Made by a program: the position numbers and the translations under genes. Source: an uncultured Lentisphaeria bacterium (GTDB lineage: Bacteria > Verrucomicrobiota > Lentisphaeria > Victivallales > UBA1829). Taken from it: a stretch of 64,000 nt of DNA. Shown in pieces: positions 25,955-34,428 of this stretch. How positions within the stretch are numbered: position 1 is the stretch's first letter; the number at the start of each line of letters is the position of its first letter. Under the pieces are notes generated by a model that saw nothing but the letters and a program-made list of their open reading frames with translations, was not told the DNA's origin and searched no databases. Location of the stretch: the NCBI GenBank assembly GCA_905197955.1, contig CAJKAR010000003.1:1-64000 (forward strand), in the 5' to 3' direction.

Positions 25955-27277
25955 TTATTTCTGATTCGGCTTTTTCATGGTGGACCAGACAATCACTTCG
26001 GACTGCTTCGGCACGAAACCGTGATCGCTGCCCTGCACCCAGCGGATGGACTTCTTCGGGGAAGCAATATTCTTATAGCTGATTGCAAGACCGGAAGGCG
26101 GGCAGGTGTAATCCCCAAGTCCGGCGCGCGTGATCTCGACCTGCGCATTCTTGATGCGTTTTGCCATGAACACCGGATCATAGTAATCCAGAGCGGGAAC
26201 ATACTGGATTCGCCAGCCGCCGGAAAGACGCTGCTTTTTCTGAGTTCCGGCAAGATCGCAGCACCAGGTGATGCTCGGCTGGGCGAGTGTGACATCCGAA
26301 TCCAGCGCTGCCGCCCACATGGTCTGAAGTCCGCCCTGGCTTCCGCCGACGGCGATCAGATCTTTCCCGTTCCACTCCGGACGGCTCTTGAGATATTCCA
26401 TCGCACGCATCACGCGAAGCGCCATTCCGTTGAAGAAGGCCGTTTCAGGATTCGCATTCTGCTTCGGATCGAACGCATAACTCTTGCCGTTGGATTTAAT
26501 GCTCTCAAAGAATTTCTTGTAATACGCGTCATCTTTGCCGAGTTCCTGTCCATGGGCATTGATGTCCAGAGTCAACGCCTTGGGATTGCCCCAGCCGGGA
26601 GCGCGATGAATGCCGGTTCCGTAGCCGTGGAAGGAGATGCGGGCGGGAAGAGATTTTGCCTTTGCATTCACCGGCACATTCAGATATCCGGTAACCGGAC
26701 GCGGTCCCGCGCACGGAATGGAAACAGCGTAGATATCGGCGCCATTGACCGTTTTTACTTTTTTCAGTTCCACCTTGTCCTTGAACGGGACGGCGGCAAG
26801 ACGTTTTTTCTGTTTTGCCCAGAAGGCGTCGAAATCCTTCGGTTCACCGCAGTCGGTCAATGTTTCCGGTTCAACGGCGGTTCCGGCAAAGTAGGCGATG
26901 TTTCTTTTCCGGGTTCTCTTTGCCCAGTCCTTGAACTCCTGCTGAACGATCTTGCCCTTCTGGTCAACCAGATAGACGTTGACACTGACGAAACCGGGTT
27001 TGTCAAGCTTTGTCTTGACAACGGCCTCCTGATTCGCGGGGACTTTTCCGCTTGCTTTCTGTCCATCGTCACCCTTGCGATCCCAGCGGAGAAAGAGTCC
27101 ATCGGCCTTCTGGTTTCCGAGCTCGGCCTTGAAGGTGTAGACCATCTCCTCGCCAGGCTTGTAGGAAAGTGCGGATTTATTGGTTTTCCCGACAATGTAG
27201 ACATTGGTCGGATCGAAGTCTGCATGGCAGACAAGCGCCGCCGTCGCCAGCAGTGCCACAGTGAAAATACCTCTCAT
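25955..27277 (-). CDS. Secreted acetyl-xylan esterase-like alpha/beta hydrolase
   Basis: A 440-aa exported esterase of the AXE1/cephalosporin-C deacetylase type, likely removing acetyl groups from plant or host glycans. A signal peptide (MRGIFTVALLATAALVCHA) is followed by a beta-sandwich domain (residues 20-130) and the catalytic domain. Visible are PARISFHGYG, the nucleophile elbow GGSQGG, the acid region (PALDYYDP) and the final His in GSDHGFVP. AAGGAG six bases upstream marks the start; the frame's 29-residue extension would mask the signal peptide. A single-gene unit with its own terminator. Confidence 0.87.
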   Translation of the reverse strand: MRGIFTVALLATAALVCHADFDPTNVYIVGKTNKSALSYKPGEEMVYTFKAELGNQKADGLFLRWDRKGDDGQKASGKVPANQEAVVKTKLDKPGFVSVNVYLVDQKGKIVQQEFKDWAKRTRKRNIAYFAGTAVEPETLTDCGEPKDFDAFWAKQKKRLAAVPFKDKVELKKVKTVNGADIYAVSIPCAGPRPVTGYLNVPVNAKAKSLPARISFHGYGTGIHRAPGWGNPKALTLDINAHGQELGKDDAYYKKFFESIKSNGKSYAFDPKQNANPETAFFNGMALRVMRAMEYLKSRPEWNGKDLIAVGGSQGGLQTMWAAALDSDVTLAQPSITWCCDLAGTQKKQRLSGGWRIQYVPALDYYDPVFMAKRIKNAQVEITRAGLGDYTCPPSGLAISYKNIASPKKSIRWVQGSDHGFVPKQSEVIVWSTMKKPNQK

Positions 27278-27490
27278 ACTGTCTCCTTTGTTTGGTTGTT
27301 CTGAAACACTAGTGGCATTTTCCGTTTTTTGCAAACAGAAAATAGAAAAAATCCGGAACTGCAAAATAAAATTTTATCGATTCTTGCACAAAAACGCTCG
27401 CATTTTCCAGCCAAAGGATTCTTGAACTTGCGGAAACGATGTTCATTCAGCATCACAAAAGCATTTGTCAACGACCTTTCTGATGAGAGA

Positions 27491-27522
27491 TAAACCGCAC
27501 TCTGACAAGAAAAACAGAGTGC
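27491..27522 (-). terminator. Putative terminator of the AraC gene
   Basis: On the minus strand GCACTCTG and CAGAGTGC form an eight-pair stem, with TTTAT after it. It lies eight bases beyond the AraC stop. Confidence 0.55.
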
Positions 27523-27529
27523 AGAACAA

Positions 27530-28414
27530 TCATTCCTTATGCGAAAATCGGCGAAAAGCACGCGGACTCATTCCGGAAAATTTCCGAAATACAGAAGAAA
27601 AATAGAGCGGATCATTGTAACCGACTCGTCCGGCGATCTCCTTGATCGAAAGATCCGTGGATTCCAGCAGATTTTTCGCCAGTTCCATACGCATCTCCGT
27701 AAGATGTTCCATCGGGGATTTTCCACAATACTGGTGAAACATGCGGATCAGGGTCGGATTGCTCACCCCGGCAATTTCCGGCAGAGCAGAAATCCCCACA
27801 TCGCTGCGGGTATAGGTTCCATGCAGAAAAACCAGAGCTTTCCGCAGCGGTTCCGGATAACTTCTGGATTTGTTCACCCGGTTTTCTTCCCCGAGGAACA
27901 AAAACAGACTGAATACTTTCTCTGAAATCACCTGTTCCGTCCCCGGAATCTTCTTTCTCAGCAGATCCCGGATTTCCCGGAAACGCTGTTTTGCTTCCTC
28001 CACACGGGTAAGAGTAATCTTCGGCACCTCATTCAAATGCAGTGACTCCACAAGAAGATCCAGAATGGTTCCGGAAAGACAGAGTGTCATTTTCTCGTAG
28101 TGCTCATCGACCGCGGTCGAAAAACCGGAGTCGTGACCGCGCCGCATGAGGAAAATCTCCCCGGCAAGAAGTTTGGTTTTCTTGTTGTCCTGAAAGAAAG
28201 TCGCGGAACCTTCCACAATAAACTCCAAAGCCACTCCACGGTACAGATGATGACGCAATCTGTGGCTTCCCCAGCGTCTGGCATATAAGTAGGTATCTGT
28301 AAACAGAACAGGACTGTACCGGGGAGCCTGATACCAGCAACTCCTTTCGACCTGGCAATTCCCGCCGACTTCCACTTCATCATAGGATGGCCCGTTAACA
28401 GCAACTCTTTTCAT
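27530..28414 (-). CDS. AraC-family regulator, divergent to pseudopilin module 2
   Basis: A 294-aa regulator with an N-terminal cupin-like sensor (YRGVALEFIVEGSATFFQD, AGEIFLMRRGHDSGF) and a C-terminal AraC double helix-turn-helix (ALPEIAGVSNPTLIRMFHQYCG, IKEIAGRVGYNDPLYFSSVFRKFSGMSPRAFR). The start at MKRVAVNG has only a weak GGA; an upstream extension of 30 residues would overlap the divergent promoter and is less likely. It is transcribed away from the pseudopilin/hydrolase genes and probably controls them. Confidence 0.9.
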   Translation of the reverse strand: MKRVAVNGPSYDEVEVGGNCQVERSCWYQAPRYSPVLFTDTYLYARRWGSHRLRHHLYRGVALEFIVEGSATFFQDNKKTKLLAGEIFLMRRGHDSGFSTAVDEHYEKMTLCLSGTILDLLVESLHLNEVPKITLTRVEEAKQRFREIRDLLRKKIPGTEQVISEKVFSLFLFLGEENRVNKSRSYPEPLRKALVFLHGTYTRSDVGISALPEIAGVSNPTLIRMFHQYCGKSPMEHLTEMRMELAKNLLESTDLSIKEIAGRVGYNDPLYFSSVFRKFSGMSPRAFRRFSHKE

Positions 28415-28462
28415 AATTCCATATTTTTGATAAAAAACTACATGTTTTTCACAATTTCGCCG

Positions 28463-28491
28463 TAGACTTTTTTTATAAAATAATCTATAAT
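28463..28491 (+). promoter_or_regulatory. Promoter of pseudopilin module 2
   Basis: TAGACT, 17 bases, TATAAT, 34 bases ahead of the pseudopilin ATG. The weak -35 fits an activator-dependent promoter served by the divergent AraC protein. Confidence 0.7.
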
Positions 28492-28524
28492 TACAATAAA
28501 TCAACCAAAGAAAGGATCTCTTTC

Positions 28525-29247
28525 ATGAAGAAAAAAAACATTTTCTTAAAGTTTACTCTTATAGAACTCCTGGTTGTAATTGCAATTATTGCTATTCTTG
28601 CAGGAATCCTTCTTCCCGCACTGAACAAAGCCAGAAGCATGGCTCTGGCAGCTAATTGTCTCAGCAATCAGAAACAGCTGGGACTTCAGTTTGCAATCTA
28701 CGGTGACTCCTATGAAAATCTTTATCCGCTTTCCATGGCAGACTATTCCTGGCTCCCGACCCTCATGGGATGGACCAGTAGTGAGTGCGAAAAAAGAATC
28801 TCAAGCGTAAAACATAAATCTTGTCCATCCGTAAAATACAATCAGCCCGCAGGGAACAAACGCTACGAGACCTATGGAACAAAATCCGGACTCTATATGG
28901 GCGGCTGGAGCAAATGGGAAACACAATACGGCGCCGGCCTGAATTCCACGATTCGAATCACTGTGGATTCAAAGACTCTCAAATTTCTGAATGTGAAAGC
29001 CCTTAAGCAACCCTCCCGCTATTACTATCTTTCGGAATGCGTCGATCAGACAACCAAAGAGGGACGTTACATGCTCCCGAGTTTAGGGACAGAGAAAACA
29101 AAAATGTATTTAATTCACAATACACGTCTCAATCTTCTTTACGCGGACGGACACGCCTCCTCCAGCGGTACAGCCTTGAGTCTTGAACTCCAGAAACTGG
29201 GTTGCCAGGCCAATATGCTGATGGATGAATCCGGCGCCCTTTACTAA
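28525..29247 (+). CDS. Type II secretion-like pseudopilin (module 2)
   Basis: A 240-aa pseudopilin: short basic leader (MKKKNIFLK), FTLIELLVVIAIIAIL with the conserved Glu, then LLPALNKARSMAL and CLSNQKQLGLQ. The globular domain ends in a LNLLYADGHASSSG block typical of DUF1559-like pseudopilins. A prepilin peptidase would cut before Phe10. AAAGGA lies about ten bases upstream. The hydrolase gene follows after 31 bases, the same order as at 11145 and 58508. Confidence 0.9.
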   Translation: MKKKNIFLKFTLIELLVVIAIIAILAGILLPALNKARSMALAANCLSNQKQLGLQFAIYGDSYENLYPLSMADYSWLPTLMGWTSSECEKRISSVKHKSCPSVKYNQPAGNKRYETYGTKSGLYMGGWSKWETQYGAGLNSTIRITVDSKTLKFLNVKALKQPSRYYYLSECVDQTTKEGRYMLPSLGTEKTKMYLIHNTRLNLLYADGHASSSGTALSLELQKLGCQANMLMDESGALY

Positions 29248-29278
29248 TCAAGACAAAATAAAAGGAAAAGATCGATCC

Positions 29279-32200
29279 ATGAATACGAAATTATTCTTCA
29301 TTCTCATTTCACTTTTTTTCTTTACCACTCTTCGCGGAGAACTCATTTACAGTAATCCGTTTTCCTCGCAAGATTCCCTGAAAGGATGGCAGGTGCGTCC
29401 GGAAGCCTCCACATCCGGCGGAGTCCTGTCCTTCGATCTGAAAAAACAAACCGGTGGCTTCCCCTGCATCTATCGCTCCCTTCCCCCGGAAAAAGCGGCA
29501 GGCAAACTGATCGCCATCTCCGCGGAAATCAAGGGATCCCAACTGAAACGATATCAGAAAAAGCCGTTCACCGGAGTCAAACTCCAGTTTCTGGCGACTG
29601 CGGATGGCAAAAACATCTTTGACGGTCCGACTCTTACCAAAGAGGGATCCTACGATTGGCAAACGCTTCGTCAGGTGCTCTACCTGCCTCCCAATGTTCA
29701 GGACCTGAAACTCCAGATCGGAATGCAGGGAACCACAGGAAGTTTCCAGCTGAAAAATCTGAAAATTGAAGATCTGGGAACCCCGCTTCCATTCCACCGA
29801 GCTGCCAACATGGCATATCGGGATGAAAAAGCTGGTGACGGAATCGGCGGATGGTCGGATCAGGGCCCTCAAAACGATGGTTCTCCCTTCCTTCAGGAAC
29901 TCTGGAGAAAAGAATACCGGGGATTCCCTTTTCAGATTCAAAGACAAGGGAAAAGCGTTCTCACTCTCGGCAGCAGAAAGTTTCCTGCCGGCCCAAAAGG
30001 AATCACCGTACCACTTCATGCACCGGTCAATGCGAAATATCTTTATCTGCTCCATACACTCTGCTGGGGCGCAGACCGGAAAAACACGGTAATCGGACAA
30101 ATTGAAGTAACTGGAACAAAAGGAAAAGAGCTTATTCCCATCGCAATCGGGAAACAGGTTGGCGACTGGTGGAGCTCCTCCCGGCTTACCAGCGGATTCC
30201 CGGCATTGACGGTCCGGATTCCCCGGAATGGAACGAGAACTCTCTATGCGTCACGCCTTGAACTGAAACAAAATCTTGGAGAAATCACAGCCTTGCGTTT
30301 TCTCTCAGCCAATCGCGAATCCATCTGGATCCTCTGTGCAGCCTCGCTCTCTAATGAAAAAATCAACGATCCGGAAGACAAGCCGGCTCTGGAAATTAAA
30401 GCGGGAAAAGAGTGGATGCCTTTCCCCCGGAACGACTATGATTTCTGCATTCCCGGCTCTCCCATGGATCTCTCCCGTTTTGAAAAGTGGCCTGAATCGG
30501 GATCGCTTGGACGAATGGTTGTCTCTGAACGCGGCACTCTCTGTTTTGAGCGGGAACCGGAACGCGATCTGCAAATGCTCTGCGGACTCTTTCCCATGAC
30601 CTTCTATCGAGTCTTGGAAGCGGAACAGTGCGTAAATGAATTCGTCCGGCGCGGACTGCGGATGGCTCGGTTCCACTTCCTCGACATATTCCTGATGAGC
30701 GGATCCTCTCGCGATGTAGAATTCAACACCCGCTCTCTGGATATTTTCGATTATACCGTGGCGGAAATGAAAAAGCGCGGTATGTATCTGATGCTGGATC
30801 TCATGACTCATCCCAATGGGTACTATGCGCAGACCCGGTTCGATAAGTGGAGCAATTTGCAGAATAGCCATAATATGAAACTGCAGATTCATTTTTCGGA
30901 AGAAGCACGGCAAAACTGGGTTGCCGGCGTGAAAAAGCTCCTGACACATGTCAATCCATATACGAAAAAAACATTGATCGACGATCCGGTTCTCGCCATG
31001 GTCATCACTTTCAATGAACAGACCTTTGCGTTCTCCTCGTTCATGAATCCGAAAATCGTCACCCCGCATTTTCATAAGTATCTGGAACGGAAATACAAAA
31101 CGATAGATGCTTACAATAAGGCCCGTGGAGAAAAATATCGTTCCTTCGCGGAAATTCCCTGCTTCCGGAATTTCAACGACAAGGATACGGATGTCTTGAA
31201 CTTTATTCTGGAAACCGAACAGAATACCATGGATTGGTATCGCAGGGAACTGCGGAACATGGGATACAAGGGGCTGATTGCCGGATGCAATCTTTCCAAA
31301 CGCCATACGGGGAATGTCATCCGTCTGAAAAACGACATCGTGGCAATCAACAGTTATCATGACCATCCCCAGAACGGATTTTCCAAAGGGGCTCTGGTTC
31401 GTCAGACCAGTGCAGTGGACAACGCGGCAGGGCTTTTCCGGGATCTGATCTCGGCAAAACTCACAGGGAAACCGCTGGTGGTTTCGGAATACTCGCATGT
31501 TTTCTGGAACCGCTATCGGCATCAGCAGCCGTTTGTTGTCGGAGCGTATGCGGCTCTGAACGGAATCAGCGTTCTAGCTCTGCACGGCGGTGTAGTCCAT
31601 GTAGAAGCATTGACCAGAGGGGCGGAACGGTTCGGTATCCGTCCGTTCAGCAGCCAGCGGGATCCTGTCGCGCAGGCATCGGAGTTCCTGACCTACTTCC
31701 TCTTCGTCCGAGGGGGGGATGTGGAGCCGGCGGAAAACGAAGTCCGCATCCGGGTCACGGAAAAGGACTGGAGATGCCTCACAGGACAGCAGGTCTTCTC
31801 CCGTTCCCAGAATGCACTTGCGCTCCTGATGCGCTTCTCCGCCAATTACGGTCAGACTATAACAGGGAAGATCCGGAAGGGGATTGAACTGCCGCTTGCA
31901 GGAGGCAGCGAAACCGTTGAAACCAATGCGACCTTGCAAAGCAGTGAATCCGCATTTTCAGATGCCTCCGTCTATGTGAAACTTCTCAAACAGAAGGGAC
32001 TTCTCCCCTCCGACAACCGTACCGACGGCAAATCCATCTTCGAAAGCGCAAACAAACAAATCTACATGGACTGCAACCGCAATCTTGTCCGGATCAACAC
32101 CCCCCGCTTCCAGGGGATCTGCGCTCCAGCGGGAACGAAAGAAAAAATGGATGATTTCGAAGTTCTCGCTCTTGGCAGAGATGCGAGTCTCTCGCTCGTC

Positions 32201-32530
32201 TCGCTCGATGGCAAACAGCCGATCCGGTCCGCCGGAACACTGATGCTGGTCTTTGCCACCAACGCCCTGAACAGCAATATGAAGTTTTATGACAAGGATA
32301 TGCGGAAACTCTTCCATCCCGGTTATTATCCGCCTCTGCTTCAGAACGGATCGTTCCGGGTGGCGATCCGAAACGACCGTGCAGAACGGCTGAAGCTCCA
32401 TTGTCTCCACTATTCCGGGAAACGGATGAAAACCATTCTTCCGGAAACAGTCGAAGCGGGACGCGCCGTCTTCTCGATTGATACCGCACGCGATGGGGCA
32501 TTTCTCTTTTTCGAACTTTCCGCGGAATAA
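29279..32530 (+). CDS. Large secreted glycoside hydrolase, clan GH-A-like (paralog 2)
   Basis: A 1083-aa exported paralog of the protein at 11933, with the same domain order. It has a signal peptide (MNTKLFFILISLFFFTTLRG), a beta-sandwich, an NPCBM-like region with GGWSDQGPQNDG, a TIM-barrel-like catalytic part with candidate catalytic E580 (TFNEQTF) and E737 (VVSEYS), and a beta tail with matching RFQGICAPAG and SIDTARDGA. Shared blocks such as VNPYTKKTLIDDPVL leave no doubt of common origin. The ATG at 29279 follows AAAGGAAAAG; the frame's earlier start overlaps the pseudopilin. Substrate unknown. Confidence 0.83.
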   Translation: MNTKLFFILISLFFFTTLRGELIYSNPFSSQDSLKGWQVRPEASTSGGVLSFDLKKQTGGFPCIYRSLPPEKAAGKLIAISAEIKGSQLKRYQKKPFTGVKLQFLATADGKNIFDGPTLTKEGSYDWQTLRQVLYLPPNVQDLKLQIGMQGTTGSFQLKNLKIEDLGTPLPFHRAANMAYRDEKAGDGIGGWSDQGPQNDGSPFLQELWRKEYRGFPFQIQRQGKSVLTLGSRKFPAGPKGITVPLHAPVNAKYLYLLHTLCWGADRKNTVIGQIEVTGTKGKELIPIAIGKQVGDWWSSSRLTSGFPALTVRIPRNGTRTLYASRLELKQNLGEITALRFLSANRESIWILCAASLSNEKINDPEDKPALEIKAGKEWMPFPRNDYDFCIPGSPMDLSRFEKWPESGSLGRMVVSERGTLCFEREPERDLQMLCGLFPMTFYRVLEAEQCVNEFVRRGLRMARFHFLDIFLMSGSSRDVEFNTRSLDIFDYTVAEMKKRGMYLMLDLMTHPNGYYAQTRFDKWSNLQNSHNMKLQIHFSEEARQNWVAGVKKLLTHVNPYTKKTLIDDPVLAMVITFNEQTFAFSSFMNPKIVTPHFHKYLERKYKTIDAYNKARGEKYRSFAEIPCFRNFNDKDTDVLNFILETEQNTMDWYRRELRNMGYKGLIAGCNLSKRHTGNVIRLKNDIVAINSYHDHPQNGFSKGALVRQTSAVDNAAGLFRDLISAKLTGKPLVVSEYSHVFWNRYRHQQPFVVGAYAALNGISVLALHGGVVHVEALTRGAERFGIRPFSSQRDPVAQASEFLTYFLFVRGGDVEPAENEVRIRVTEKDWRCLTGQQVFSRSQNALALLMRFSANYGQTITGKIRKGIELPLAGGSETVETNATLQSSESAFSDASVYVKLLKQKGLLPSDNRTDGKSIFESANKQIYMDCNRNLVRINTPRFQGICAPAGTKEKMDDFEVLALGRDASLSLVSLDGKQPIRSAGTLMLVFATNALNSNMKFYDKDMRKLFHPGYYPPLLQNGSFRVAIRNDRAERLKLHCLHYSGKRMKTILPETVEAGRAVFSIDTARDGAFLFFELSAE

Positions 32531-32571
32531 CCGTCGGATTTCCAAACAATATCAGGTGAAAGAACAACAAA

Positions 32572-34410
32572 ATGAATACAGCAGCAGAACCTCTCATGCT
32601 CTACCGTCTTCCCTACGGGAAATTCCTGAAGAAAGACACAGAGGCTTTGAAAACAATGAGAAAGGCCGGAATCAATCTGGTCTCCATCTCTCCCATGAAC
32701 ACAACAAACGCATTCGGCGAACCGTACAGCATCTATCCGCCGATCTGGAACTATGATGAAAGCTATGACTTCTCTTCGCTGGATCAGCATATTGCCGATG
32801 TTCTGGAACTCCACCCGGAGGCCCGGTTCTTCTGTGCAATCGATTTGAATTCCCCCCTCTGGCTGGCGCGGCGATTCTCCCTCGACTCCTTCTACTCCCT
32901 GACCGCCTGCTCCCTGCATCCGGAATGGCTGGAGCTGACGACGAAATATCTGAACGCTTTCCTCGACTACACGGAATCCAGATATCCCGACCGGATGGCC
33001 GGATACATTCTTGCCTGCGGCCGAACCATGGAGTGGATCGATCACAGCTACTTCTGCGCCGAAGAGATCAAAAGCGCCTATTATGAAGAGTGGTGCCGGA
33101 AAAATGGCCGATCCGTTCTTCCGATCCCGAACGCACGGGAACTGAAAAGCGCCATGCATGATTTTATTCGCGATCCGGAACAGGAGGCACACACGGTCCA
33201 GTGGCTCCAGTACGTCAACAACCTGATGACGGATCTGGCAATTCATTTCATCTCCTCCGCACGGAAAAAAATTGGCAGCAGGAGAAAAATCGGCATTTTC
33301 TTCGGCTATCCGTTCCACATGATGGCGGAAGGACAGCACGAGTGCGAACGGCTTTTCGATACCGCTCCGCCGGATTTTGTCATCGGAGCCTCCTGCAACT
33401 CCACACGCGACATCGGTTCCGCCAGCGGATACATTGCCACTCTTCAAATGCTGAAACGGCGCAACATTGTCTATCTGCATGAATGCGACCGCATCACCAG
33501 CACCACAAACCGCGACCTCACGGATCACATCCGGATCGAGGGAAAAATCTGGAATGCATGGAAAACTCCGGAAGAGGATGTTGCCGGACTGCAAAGAGAA
33601 TTTTCGCTGAGTCTCATCAATCGTTTTCATCTCTGGTGGTTCAACATCTGGGGGAACTCCTATGCCTCCGAGGAAGTCAAACAGGCCATCACGCAGATGA
33701 AACGGCTCTGGGACAAATATGCCCCCATTTCGAGTTCATCCAATGCGGAGATTCTGCTGGTCCACGATCCGGAAAGCAACTACTTTGTCAACTTCTACGA
33801 TCATCCCAGACAGTATTTCCTTGCCCACGCTCTCCGCGATGAGTTTTCCGATGCCGCCCTGCCCTTCGATACCGCCTCCTGGAACGATCTGGATAAAGTC
33901 GACTTGAATCAGTACAAGCTGATCATCTTCCAGAATCATGCGATTTCGAATGCGGAACGAAACGCGGTCCTGAAGAAATTTATCTATCGCCCGGAACGCC
34001 TGATTGTCTGGATTCACGCCCCCGGAATTCTCTCCGAGGGGAAATACACTCCGGAGAACGTTCAGACACTGACCGGAGTTCCGTTCGGCACCAGCGACCA
34101 TACCATCCACCAGTTCCCCGACCATCGCTCCATCTATTATGCGAACATGTTCGATCTGACCGCCGGAGAACTGCGGCGTCTTGCAACCGAAGCGGGAGTC
34201 CATCTCTATACCCCTGAAGGCAATGCGATCTGGTGCTCCGCAGAATTTCTGATGGTTCATCGGAAAGGCGGTGCGGATGTGCCCGTCTCCCTTCCCCGGA
34301 AGGCCAAACGCATTACAGAGCTTTTTTCCGGCAGAATCGTTGCGGAAAACACAGACTCCTTCCTGGAGCACTTCCCCGATTCAGGAACCCGTCTCTATTA
34401 TCTGGAATAA
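32572..34410 (+). CDS. Cytosolic beta-galactosidase/GH42-like hydrolase
   Basis: A 612-aa protein without a signal peptide. The N-terminal two-thirds looks like a (beta/alpha)8 barrel of the GH42/GH-A type: KAGINLVSISPMN, NSPLWLARRFS, YILACGRTMEW, GIFFGYPFHMM, and a possible nucleophile in YLHECDR. Residues about 400-580 resemble the GH42 trimerisation (flavodoxin-like) domain (ILLVHDPESN, LIIFQNHAISN, LIVWIHAPG). It probably hydrolyses oligosaccharides imported after the secreted enzyme has acted. It sits 41 bases after that gene and 18 bases before the SIS gene, suggesting one operon. Confidence 0.65.
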   Translation: MNTAAEPLMLYRLPYGKFLKKDTEALKTMRKAGINLVSISPMNTTNAFGEPYSIYPPIWNYDESYDFSSLDQHIADVLELHPEARFFCAIDLNSPLWLARRFSLDSFYSLTACSLHPEWLELTTKYLNAFLDYTESRYPDRMAGYILACGRTMEWIDHSYFCAEEIKSAYYEEWCRKNGRSVLPIPNARELKSAMHDFIRDPEQEAHTVQWLQYVNNLMTDLAIHFISSARKKIGSRRKIGIFFGYPFHMMAEGQHECERLFDTAPPDFVIGASCNSTRDIGSASGYIATLQMLKRRNIVYLHECDRITSTTNRDLTDHIRIEGKIWNAWKTPEEDVAGLQREFSLSLINRFHLWWFNIWGNSYASEEVKQAITQMKRLWDKYAPISSSSNAEILLVHDPESNYFVNFYDHPRQYFLAHALRDEFSDAALPFDTASWNDLDKVDLNQYKLIIFQNHAISNAERNAVLKKFIYRPERLIVWIHAPGILSEGKYTPENVQTLTGVPFGTSDHTIHQFPDHRSIYYANMFDLTAGELRRLATEAGVHLYTPEGNAIWCSAEFLMVHRKGGADVPVSLPRKAKRITELFSGRIVAENTDSFLEHFPDSGTRLYYLE

Positions 34411-34428
34411 TCACAGGAGAAAATTCAA

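Noticed and set aside
25925..27304. 459-codon plus-strand frame across the esterase
   Set aside because: Antisense to the signal-peptide-bearing esterase gene and over its terminator.
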